A stretch of DNA of 64,000 nt from Opeltia flavorubescens (taxonomy: Eukaryota; Ascomycota; Lecanoromycetes; Teloschistales; Teloschistaceae): assembly GCA_000442125.1 (NCBI GenBank), contig KE546982.1, positions 519,889-583,888 on the forward strand, in the 5' to 3' direction. Shown in pieces: positions 56,481 to 64,000 of the stretch. The stretch's first letter is position 1, and every line of letters begins with the position of its first letter. The notes beneath the pieces were generated by a model, which was not told the DNA's origin, ran no database searches, and saw only the letters and a list, made by a program, of their open reading frames with translations. Both the position numbers and the translations under genes were made by a program.

Positions 56481-57678
56481 ATGCCGGTGAGAACCTTTAA
56501 GGAATAATAGGGATTCTGTTGTCAGTGAATTGACATTCGTACTGCAGCCTCAAGCCAAGGTTCACGACGTTCGAAAACATTTGGAGCGACACAACATATG
56601 GCTTGAACATCCCAGCTTCCACCAGTACACCAAATTACACGATTTGATCATGATAATCCTTGACAGGCAGCCAGAGAAAGGATTACGAGCTATTTCCATG
56701 AAAAAACTCCAACAGACTATCCCATCCCAGATCACTGATGGCACTCAAAAGCTTGGCGCACTCAAATTGCTAGAGGTTACCCCTGAATTTAGTNCCATGA
56801 CCTGGGATGGGATAGGCGAAAACACACCATTCGACCAATTTGCGTTTTCGAAAAGCGCCCTCGACGCGATTATTGCAACACAGAAGACGAGTATTGATGT
56901 CATAGAGGAGACAGGGGAATCTATCTACTTTAGTTCTGTCGGTCTTGAACGAGTACACAATCGATACTTCTTACCCGACTTTGTACCAGGGAATCGCGAG
57001 GAGGATAAGTCACTTGGTTTGACAATACCCAGGCCAGATTATGCGTATGGATATAAAAATACTTTTGTCAAACAAGATGGTGGATCCGTCTCACTAGTAG
57101 CTAGGGGTATCCCCGGAGACATGGTCTCCGTTTGCCCCAATATCATCCACCCATTCATGGTCGTCGAGTTTGGAGGGACAGACAGAACATTAGAAGCCGC
57201 AGAGAACGAAGCGATCCGCGCAGGAGCAGCGCTCGTCAATGCTCACCACGAGCTTCGAGTCAAAGCTGCGGAAGCAAAAGCCGCGAGATGTGCCGAACCG
57301 GAACCAAAGGTCTTTCCTATCGTCCTTATTGAGGTCGCTCAGCTACCACCGGCGCCCGCATCCCACTTCCCCGAACCTGAACCATCTGCCGAGCTCGAAA
57401 CGATCGCCTTTTCGTTCGCATGGGTCCCCCAGATGGCGAACCTGTTCGTGCACTGGTACGAGGATCGCGGGCCCAGACTTCCACCAGCATTCCATGCGAC
57501 GCGTATCAACTCGTACCTCTTTTGCAAACCAAGCGATCTTGACAAATTCCGTGATGACATCATCAATATTCTAGAGTGGGCAACGAAGACGCGTCAAGAC
57601 GACATTGTGAAGATGATGAGGGACATCTTTCCAGACGATCGAGATGGGTCTGGAGCTTCGATTCCAAAGCCAGGATGA
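56481..57678 (+). CDS. DUF7924-like fungal protein (PD-(D/E)xK-like)
   Basis: Two-codon exon 1 (56481-56486, MP), a 61-bp intron (GTGAGA, ATTGAC, CTGCAG; phase 0) and exon 2 56548-57678 give 378 aa. The layout recalls the fungal DUF7924 group: PRPDYAYGY (about 162-170), then HPFMVVEFGGTDRTLEAAEN (about 203-222) with AGAAL, and at the end a Trp-containing strand (NLFVHWYED) and DIINILEWATKTRQDDI. These could be the PD and E positions of a PD-(D/E)xK-like fold; the Lys expected after E is replaced by Phe-Gly-Gly, so activity is doubtful. I assign the family from memory of its pattern, without a search. An N at 56794 affects one residue. Function of the group is unknown to me. Confidence 0.65.
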
Positions 57679-58010
57679 GGTTGGTCTCGATACTGGCCAA
57701 CATTTTGGAAAAAGTGGGGAGTATTAGGTTGGCACACGAGCGTGAAGGGAATTGATTGGGAAGCTATAGAGATCATGCTTTAGCAAGTTGATACTCTGAT
57801 CTCGATTGTTCTCTACTGCACCATCCCAGTAAATAATTGCTGGTCTTAGGAGTTGGCGCACAAAGCATGTCCCTCTATTTCGTGTCAAGCATTCAGTATG
57901 GGATATGATCGAGGAGATTTGGGTGATCATTCTTCCATTGACCTTAGTAGAGTCAGCCTCTTTATTACAAACTTGGAGTTCATGCATTCATGTAGGCCTT
58001 TCACTGACAA

Positions 58011-58141
58011 TCTCCTTTGCTACGCGGCCCTCCTGCCGCGAAACCGCCTTTGCTGCTGCATGGTCTTCTTTGATGCCGAACCTCCATTGCTGCACGGCCT
58101 CCTTTGCAAACTCTGTTTTGTTGCAAAACCTGCTTTGTCGC
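58011..58141. repeat. Degenerate tandem repeat, about 33-37 bp unit
   Basis: Four diverged units with CTCCTTTGCTGC-like starts and GGCCTCC-like centres. Read on the minus strand they give Ala/Lys/Glu/Gln-rich helical units (FAKEAVQQ, AAAKAVSRQ, VAKEIV), so they may once have been coding. Confidence 0.45.
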
Positions 58142-58508
58142 AGAGTCTGCGCTATGCAAGCACCCGCAGCTCCACAGCTTCCGGCTCTCCTGAGCATGGA
58201 AGCTTGCATAAGGCCAGCACAGTTTATGGAGAGCTAGGGCTTAAAATCTCATCTCACCAGTCCTCGTGATTGAAACATACATTTGGGAAAATACAGGCTG
58301 GCGATAAGATCTTCGGCATCAATCGCTGGGGAAGGATTATTTTGCTGAGCGACCATAGCTCGCTGTTCTCAGACGAGGACGGGTTGAGTATGCCCAGTGC
58401 TATTTGAGAAAATTATGTACTTTTTGATGTCACCCATGCTGTCTTATCTGTTCATTGGTATATGATGTCTTCTCCAGATGAGACCTTTCAATCGAGAGTT
58501 CTGCGAAA

Positions 58509-58913
58509 CTATGAGCCCTCCTCCGGCGTGTCGGACTCCTCGGAAAATCCGTACTCCTCCCTGCAGTCCGATGGATGTTGAGTAACAGCGGCCGAAAGCG
58601 ATCGCGCAGGTCCCTGCAATCCTATATATTCCGTCTTTGTCGAACCAGACCTTGGGCAAAGTCTGTTACCTACATTCGGTGCTGGTATCTTTGCGGAGGA
58701 TGGCTTTGGTACCCATTCCAATATGAAGAATTCTTGGAAAAGCTGAGCTGCTACGGTGAAGCAACACGGTGATCTGGAGAAGGTGTCAGGACCCTCACTG
58801 CACGTCCTGTACGATGCGTTAGGAGATACGGGAGCAGAAGAACTGCTATCTCGTCTGCGCAGCAGGCATTGAACTGAGTAGATCGTTGACTGGGGAGTGG
58901 CTGGTGGCGTCAA
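58509..58913 (-). CDS. Weak minus-strand gene candidate
   Basis: 134 codons open but TTG-led. A 48-bp internal segment (GTGAGG to CGTAG) behaves like a stop-free intron in phase 1. The end is acidic (EESDTPEEGS). A second minus frame (58444-58659) overlaps and looks more folded. I cannot choose between them. Confidence 0.28.
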   Translation of the reverse strand: MTPPATPQSTIYSVQCLLRRRDSSSSAPVSPNASYRTCSEGPDTFSRSPCCFTVAAQLFQEFFILEWVPKPSSAKIPAPNVGNRLCPRSGSTKTEYIGLQGPARSLSAAVTQHPSDCREEYGFSEESDTPEEGS

Positions 58914-59030
58914 GGAAATTTTTCACGCGACGAGCAACGTTATATGGTCAGCAAGAGGAGAATTCAACGCAAGGCATTTGCCTTTCAAATTACAGAATTA
59001 GTCTAAAATAGAAATCAACTCCTCGACAGC

Positions 59031-59222
59031 TGCAATTGATCTCGATCAATATTGAATAACACCGGAGAGGACGACAAGCACGTGTGGCTTATCCGCAGTT
59101 CCAAGGTCTCCTTTCAGTGTTTCAAATCCACGACAAAATCTGCACACATTCCCATCTTCCACATCGAAAACCGGGAATGTAGTGACGCACACACAACCAA
59201 GCGTACCTTGCCTATTGCGTAC
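59031..59222. repeat. Duplicated downstream flank, copy 1
   Basis: Aligns by eye with 60913-61122: CAATTGATCTCGATCAA / CAATTGATTTCGATCAA, then TTGAATAACACC, CGTGTGGCT(T/C)ATCCG, CTTTCAGTG / CTTCAGTG, CACATCGA and ACCGG. Each copy lies just 3' of a member of the duplicated minus-strand gene pair. Confidence 0.8.
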
Positions 59223-60358
59223 TACATCGTGCCCACTTTCTGGGTTGGTTCCCTGCTGGTTGCTGCTTCGCATTCGAACCTTCCTCGTCGGCTTGGTCTG
59301 AAGCGCTGCGATCAATGTGGCGATGCTTCTTGCGCGAAGCGTTGGGGCTTCCTTCTACATCAGAAGGTTCTGATGTACGACGTCTCTTGCGCTTCTCTTC
59401 GACCTGCTTCCCCTTCACCTGCTCGTCATCCACCTGCTTGCCTTGCACTCGCTGGTCTTGCACTTGCTGGTCTTCCACTTGCTGGTCCTGCGCCCGTTTC
59501 TCCTCCACCTGCTTATCTTCTACCTGCTTGTTTTTAGGCACTTCCTCCAGCTGGCTCATCGCACGAATCTTGTCCCCCTCGTCTTCCAGAATATCTTTAT
59601 AGGCGAGCTGGAGTACTTGTGCGTGACTTATACCCGGGTGTCCTCGTCTCTATAGAAGAATCAGTATTCTACTATATACGTTTCAACTCTTCTGAAGGTA
59701 CTTACGACATCCTGGAAGGAGTCGAACACTTTGGGATGTATCTCCCGGACTTGGTCGAGTATAGATGCCATCAACAATTCAGTATCAGGGATTTTCGAGT
59801 CTTTGTTCTTCCCCTGAGCGATTGTGATATTCGGGCGGCGTTTTGGAATGGAAACAATGGCATAGTGTCTCCCAGGGGGCATCTTTGGATATGGTATGAA
59901 CAAGCCCGGCTCTCCATCTTTCATTCCCGAATCTACCAGTGAGGCATTGACCGAAGGCGCTGGCATTTTATTAGGTCCCAGCTGAGGAAATTCAGCCTGA
60001 GCCCGATCTGCCAAGATACTAATCTTCTTGTAGATTGAGAAATAATCCACCAGAGGTACCTGTGGTCTTTGCCGCGAGGAATTTTGACCCATCTGGTTGC
60101 TTGTATCCGTTGGAAGATTGAAGGGAGACGGAGGCGCTGCTCGATTCTCGGGAGTAACATTCGTAGATGCTGCAAGTTCTACCTCCTTTAGTACTCGTTC
60201 AAAAGGTCGTACGATATACAGGAGCTCTTACCAGCCGATCCGCGATTTGGCCCATGGGCGACACATCCTGAAGACTTTGTGCCTAGAGTGTGCCCAACAG
60301 ACATCTTGGGGCCCTTTGGAGATCCCGAGGTCTTTGAAGAATTCTCTGCCCTAACCAT
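59212..60358 (-). CDS. RKRRRTSEP nuclear-type protein with pentapeptide repeats (duplicate copy 1)
   Basis: Unrecognised, 345 aa. Exons 60232-60358, 59706-60178 and 59212-59649. Introns are 53 bp (GTAAGA, TACTAA, GGTAG; phase 1) and 56 bp (GTAAGT, CTGAT, CTATAG; phase 0). Residues 1-85 are Ser/Pro/Gly-rich, then a helical-globular domain with LLMASILDQVREIHPKVFDS. Exon 3 has an N-terminal helix, nine KQVED-like pentapeptides, then EKRKRRRTSEPSDVEG and a second basic patch (ASRKKHRH). No TM; two basic clusters suggest nuclear location. The neighbour at 61134-62051 has the same exon order, the same intron phases and matching motifs, so the two are tandem paralogs. Confidence 0.85.
59395..59529 (-). 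repeat. 15-bp coding repeat, nine KQVED-like units
   Basis: 135 bp in frame in exon 3 of the gene at 59212-60358. Units read KQVED, KQVEE, KRAQD, QQVED, QQVQD, QRVQG, KQVDD, EQVKG, KQVEE. The paralog at 61134 lacks the array at the equivalent place, so it expanded after duplication or was lost from the other copy. Confidence 0.9.
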
Positions 60359-61133
60359 TTTTGATGGTGCAAATCTCGACAGAACGTTAATATGTAAGCG
60401 TCTATGTGAGTGTATTGAAGAGGGAGAAGTCTGCTGTGACTCTGGAATGTGTGCGATGATCAGGAACCAGGAGTATCCGGTAAAAAGAGTAGCAGAAAAA
60501 AGGTTGGAAAAAGAAAACGCGTTTCTTTTTATTTTTATTTTTTAATGCGTGGTGTTTGTTACCACCACAAATATTATAATCGCGTTTTCCACCATCATAT
60601 ACATCACATTTATGAATATTTTACCAACCCTACTAACTAAGGTTACCACAGCTATGATCGAAAGCAGCCAATGGATAGAATCTTTATCTCGGCGAGCCAA
60701 GCTACGAAACCAGTGTATGCATCGCCTACAGTGCTAAAGCTGTCACATTGGAGCTGTAACAAAAGAGCGGCTCCAAGAAGGATACTGGGTCGTGAGCTTT
60801 TCATGGCGACGAGGAATCAATTTCAACATCTGCTAGAACGGAATCCAACGCCATGTATTTGCCCTTTGGGTCACAGGAATCTATCGGTAAAGAGATATCA
60901 TCTCCGTAAGAGCTACAATTGATTTCGATCAAGCTTGAATAACACCAACAAAGAAGAGAAAACCGTGTGGCTCATCCGTAATTTCCTGGACTCCCTTCAG
61001 TGTCGAGGGTCCATATTCCCCTTACTTTCTTGAGTCCATACCACGAATTGCACACAATTCCAACTACCACATCGACGACCGGAGGTGTATTGACTGGCAC
61101 ACGGCAAGCGCACCTAGCCTAACGCTTGCGTCT
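60359..61133. other. Duplicated intergenic segment
   Basis: No gene. The part around 60550-60780 resembles 62190-62400 (ATACATCAC, ATTTTAC/ATTTTGC, TTGTAACAA-like blocks), i.e. upstream flanks of the two paralogs, and 60913-61122 is copy 2 of the downstream flank. A T-rich run lies near 60525-60543. Confidence 0.6.
60913..61122. repeat. Duplicated downstream flank, copy 2
   Basis: See the copy at 59031-59222. Shared blocks keep order and orientation, ending with C(A/G)C(A)CC(T)AGCCTA-type sequence just 3' of the paralog stop codon. Confidence 0.8.
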
Positions 61134-62051
61134 TCATACATCCGCCTGCTTCCCAGATTTTTCGTGCGCGGCCGGGTCTCCGATATCTGAGACTTGGAGT
61201 CCGGCATCCAAACGTTTTGCGCGAGGAGCGGCAAGGTCTTTTCCAATATCGATTGGTTCCGACGCACGGCGTCTCTTTCGCGTTTCTTGAAGTTCTTGTC
61301 CTTCAAGATTCTCATCCTCTTTGCGCCTCTTCTCCGCGAGATCCTTCACAATCTGGCGATAGTCCATATGAGGATTCTTGAGCTTCTACAAAGCTGTTAG
61401 TATCATATCATTCGCATCACGTTGCGTTCTTTATAATACACCTACATAAATCTGCAGCGTGTCAAATGTCTCCTTATTAATCTCTCGGAGACCGTCCAGC
61501 ATTCCTGCCATCAACGTAGCTTGAGTACGAAACTCCTCCAATCCCATACTCTCTTGTGGGGATGCAGACTCCTTGCACTCGTCAGCGTGCTCTAGTGTAG
61601 GTTGAGTGAGATCTACCTTAAAGGAAGCCGCTGACATTCTGTCGCGAAGTATCGAAGGTCTGTTAGTACCATACAGCCGATGTATCTTTCCAAACCGACG
61701 CGCGACAAGCGCCCATTTCATGAATTCTAAATCTGGGAGTTTCAAAATGCTCTCTGGACTCGAAATGCCTGCCATTTGAGCTGGAGTAAGACGACTCGGT
61801 GTCAGCTGAGTTGGCGAGTTTAGGCAGTCTTGAGCGGTTGCCCAGCTCTCGCGAGACGGTGATCTTGATACGATAGGCCCTGCTTCCTTCAACGCGCATT
61901 CAAAATGCTTGGATGATATTCAAAAGCTCTTACCGGCTGGTGAGACGTAATCTGATGAGTTTGTATTCATAATGTATCCAAGGGATAATTTGTAGTTTTT
62001 GGGCGAACTTGCGGGTTTGAAAGAATCTTGTTCTTCAGCCATGTTGGACAT
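61134..62051 (-). CDS. RKRRRASEP nuclear-type protein (duplicate copy 2)
   Basis: Unrecognised, 267 aa. Exons 61934-62051, 61446-61879 and 61134-61385. Introns are 54 bp (GTAAGA to GCAG; phase 1) and 60 bp (GTAGGT, TACTAAC, TTGTAG; phase 0), the same phases as copy 1. The start is MSNMAEEQ; a second Met three codons on is possible. Exon 2 has a Ser/Thr/Pro-rich half then TLMAGMLDGLREINKETFDT, matching LLMASILDQVREIHPKVFDS of copy 1. Exon 3 has a charged helix (LAEKRRKEDENLEGQEL), then TRKRRRASEPIDIGK and PRAKRLD. Probably nuclear. Relative to copy 1 it is shorter mainly because it lacks the pentapeptide array. Confidence 0.85.
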
Positions 62052-62538
62052 CGGACTAGATGACTGGCTGAATGAGGCCGCTCTGGTGGATACGAGCAAG
62101 AGAAGGTCCAAATCACTATGAGAAAGAATACAAGATAGAAGGTTCGCTCGGCAGAAGAATGTATGAAGAAAGAAAATGTTTTTGACTACGGATTGTGCGT
62201 GTCACTACCACATACATCACCTTTACCGAGATTTTGCTAATTTTACTTATCGATGACTCCGAAGCTCCTATCTCGAGTGGCTAACCTAAATCAGCTTTGG
62301 TTTCCTAATTTCGGCGAATCTACCCGAAGGAGCCAACAATGTGTAGACCGCCTATGATACCGAGGCAGTCTAATCGGGATTGTAACAAGACCACTGAATC
62401 CCGAGAATGAGATTTGATAGATATAACCGTCAGCGTGGGAATATGGTATTTTTGCTGATATAAAGCAATTGTTCAACCAGTATAAGGTCCCGGCAGAACC
62501 AGGTGACAAAAAAACGGTGGGAAATCATCGCCTGGATA
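62052..62538. other. Promoter side of copy 2; no gene
   Basis: Contains the counterpart (62190-62400) of the 60550-60780 flank. Short frames only. Confidence 0.6.
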
Positions 62539-63498
62539 CTAATTTTCTCGTCTCAAGATCTGCCGCCAAGACCTGTTCAGCCCTTCGAGATATCCCTTGG
62601 AGTTCTCATGCTGGCAAACTAGATCGTCCCACCACGCGTTGAACTGAAATTCCGAAAGCTTTGTACCACCCTTCACCGCCACGCGAAGCCAGAACCATTC
62701 TTTACCCAAGGTCAAGTCAAATGATCCCATGTCTAAGGAGGACAGTAGCTTTCGGAACTCGTCGTCGAGTGCCTGGCCTAGCTTTTCTATTCTTTCGAGT
62801 CGAGCCAAGGCTTCCATTAGGATAAGTCTACCAGACTCAATCTCCGCCAGCTCGCTGTCCATCCGGTCGAATCGAGCTTGGAAGGTTGTGCTGAAGTGAC
62901 CTACCCCTGGCAAGGGTGGTACGTGACAGTTGGCAAGTACTTTCTGCCAGGAGATTGAACTCAGATCTCGGTGCTCTAGTGATTGACTCCGATAATGGGT
63001 ATCGACAGCTTCGATTACTTGTTCATATGTTTTCCGGAGTCCAAGTACGTTCCTAGCGAGGATGTTGATTGTTGCGCTAGCTATGCTGGCCCTGGCGTAA
63101 AGGTTTCGATTCACCATCCCTGCATCGATTTCCTCGGAGGACCTTTTGAGCGCACAAGCCAAGTGATTAGAGAGTTGGAAATCGACGCTTATTACACTTG
63201 AGTTGGATGATACCTCCTGTTCTTGCAAATAGACCAAGACACGTGTGTCTAATACTTCAAGATCCTGTAGCCTTTGGAAAAATGGATACTTGGTGAGGGA
63301 TCGATTCAGCGGTAATTGTGATAGGTCTTCAAGCTTCAAGATAAAAGCTGAAACGGCAAGCACAGTACAAAGGGGCAAGAGGACGTATGTAGAGAGCATC
63401 GCTCTGAATCTCCGATTATTGCTGGCAAAGCAATTAGAGAAGGTAAGCCCCAAGCCTCTCGATTTGTGTGCCAAGCCGCTCCCCTCTGTTTTGGCCAT
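62539..63498 (-). CDS. Membrane-anchored helical protein with aromatic C-terminal module
   Basis: Unrecognised, 319 aa, unspliced, ATG 63498. A basic N-terminus (residues 1-33) precedes a TM helix (about 34-54, LSTYVLLPLCTVLAVSAFIL). The helical domain includes RLERIEKLGQALDDEFRKLL (233-252). EWFWLRVAV starts at 267 and FNAWWDDLVC ends at 295, followed by a Trp/Arg tail. These elements recur in order in the genes at 36000-36980 and 1-1359. By the positive-inside rule the short N-terminus is cytosolic and the helical domain lies across the membrane. Its start faces ATG 63596 on the other strand across 97 bp. Confidence 0.8.
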   Translation of the reverse strand: MAKTEGSGLAHKSRGLGLTFSNCFASNNRRFRAMLSTYVLLPLCTVLAVSAFILKLEDLSQLPLNRSLTKYPFFQRLQDLEVLDTRVLVYLQEQEVSSNSSVISVDFQLSNHLACALKRSSEEIDAGMVNRNLYARASIASATINILARNVLGLRKTYEQVIEAVDTHYRSQSLEHRDLSSISWQKVLANCHVPPLPGVGHFSTTFQARFDRMDSELAEIESGRLILMEALARLERIEKLGQALDDEFRKLLSSLDMGSFDLTLGKEWFWLRVAVKGGTKLSEFQFNAWWDDLVCQHENSKGYLEGLNRSWRQILRREN

Positions 63499-63595
63499 CT
63501 TTTATGGGCCGAGGTCAATCTCTCGAAAGTATACCTGGCGGACATATGCACATGACTACTCATACATCGTTGCGCTTCATAACGTGGCCGATACT

Positions 63596-64000
63596 ATGCA
63601 TCGTCTCTTGATCGTGATTACCAAAGTCTTGTTCGTCTGGCTTCTCCTTTCCCTAGGCTTGATATCAGTGTCCGCCTATTACTCCTCCGTGCAGCCGTAC
63701 GCTTCCATGAGTCCGCAGCAAGTGAAAGAAAAATCCTGGCCCGCTACTATCGCCGTGTGCTATCTCTGTCCATGTTTTCTGCTCGTCGTTGAGTGGATAA
63801 GGGACTTACAAGTGGGCTATAGAGGTCGACGCAGGCGCAACCCAACAGAACGTCAATCGAACCAGATCCATCAGTTTCCAGATTCTCTAGAGAGCGAGAT
63901 GATTCCCGGTCGTGGCACCGAAGACCAGCAGTGGCTCTACAGATACGGCGACCGTATTGTGGATACAGAAACACTACATCCCGATGACTCCATGTCTCAG
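63596..64000 (+). CDS. Two-TM protein with basic/acidic tail (3' partial)
   Basis: Unrecognised; the frame is open from ATG 63596 to the window edge (135 codons). TM helices at about residues 7-27 (VITKVLFVWLLLSLGLISVS) and 49-67 (ATIAVCYLCPCFLLVVEW), then a basic YRGRRRRN stretch and a hydrophilic Gln/Asp/Glu-rich tail. Layout matches the gene at 2429-4078 (two N-terminal TMs, long hydrophilic tail). Shares a 97-bp divergent promoter region with the minus-strand gene at 62539. Confidence 0.7.
   Translation, partial: MHRLLIVITKVLFVWLLLSLGLISVSAYYSSVQPYASMSPQQVKEKSWPATIAVCYLCPCFLLVVEWIRDLQVGYRGRRRRNPTERQSNQIHQFPDSLESEMIPGRGTEDQQWLYRYGDRIVDTETLHPDDSMSQ

Larger units (their letters stand above)
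57679..59211. other. Intergenic with a degenerate repeat and one weak minus gene candidate
   Basis: Holds the repeat at 58011-58141, the doubtful minus ORF at 58509-58913 and the duplicated flank at 59031-59222. Plus frames 57853-58269 are GTG/TTG-led shadows of the repeat. Confidence 0.5.

Noticed and set aside
57853-58269. 138-codon plus ORF with Cys/Leu-rich repeats
   Set aside because: Non-ATG start, and its texture comes from the degenerate tandem repeat.

Overview
The window is eukaryotic and looks like a fast-evolving, accessory-type stretch of a filamentous ascomycete genome. The support is structural. Genes are broken by very short introns (40-140 bp, mostly 47-64) with GTRNGT-like donors, CTRAY branch sites (CTAAC, CTGAC, CTGAT, CTAAT) and YAG acceptors. 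Genes lie on both strands with no operon logic. One cysteine protease of the Ulp1/SENP (C48) type and one protein resembling the fungal DUF7924 group are present. No rRNA, convincing tRNA, CRISPR array, transposase or reverse transcriptase was seen. I cannot name the species.

I reconstructed about 34 probable genes by checking splice sites and reading frame by eye. Almost all are orphans to me. They fall into two physical classes. (1) Membrane proteins: single-pass proteins with a long helical domain (1-1359, 6743-8384, 36000-36980, 62539-63498), two-TM proteins with hydrophilic tails (2429-4078, 28748-29302, 48379-49744, 63596-end), multi-TM proteins (37975-38769, 44091-45116, 46385-48008), and small anchored proteins (15134-15430, 16290-17015, 24529-25119, 34569-35107, 40374-41384, 42337-43473). 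(2) Soluble, basic or coiled-coil, probably nuclear proteins (4719-5749, 9122-10119, 10642-11209, 12078-12722, 23780-24343, 26847-27629, 29542-30562, 59212-60358, 61134-62051), with a C48-type protease (20554-22684) and a DUF7924-like protein (56481-57678).

Layout. 0-8.4 kb: plus-strand membrane and basic proteins. 9-12.7 kb: three minus-strand coiled-coil genes. 13.9-17 kb: small membrane genes. 17-20.5 kb: apparently empty. 20.5-30.6 kb: C48 protease, coiled-coil genes and two membrane genes. 30.6-34.5 kb: mostly empty with one decayed gene. 34.5-49.7 kb: dense membrane-protein block. 49.7-55 kb: decayed ORFs and a minisatellite. 55-57.7 kb: three plus-strand genes. 59-62.5 kb: a tandem duplication of a nuclear-type gene with its flanks. 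62.5-64 kb: a divergent pair of membrane genes.

What stands out is a lineage-specific membrane-protein family sharing a C-terminal aromatic module, interleaved with coiled-coil nuclear-type proteins. Many of these genes start with a tiny first coding exon of 2-16 codons. How the genes work together cannot be read from sequence. Any joint role (for example self/non-self, nuclear envelope or conflict) is speculation. Splice models are manual and untested; eight isolated N bases are present.
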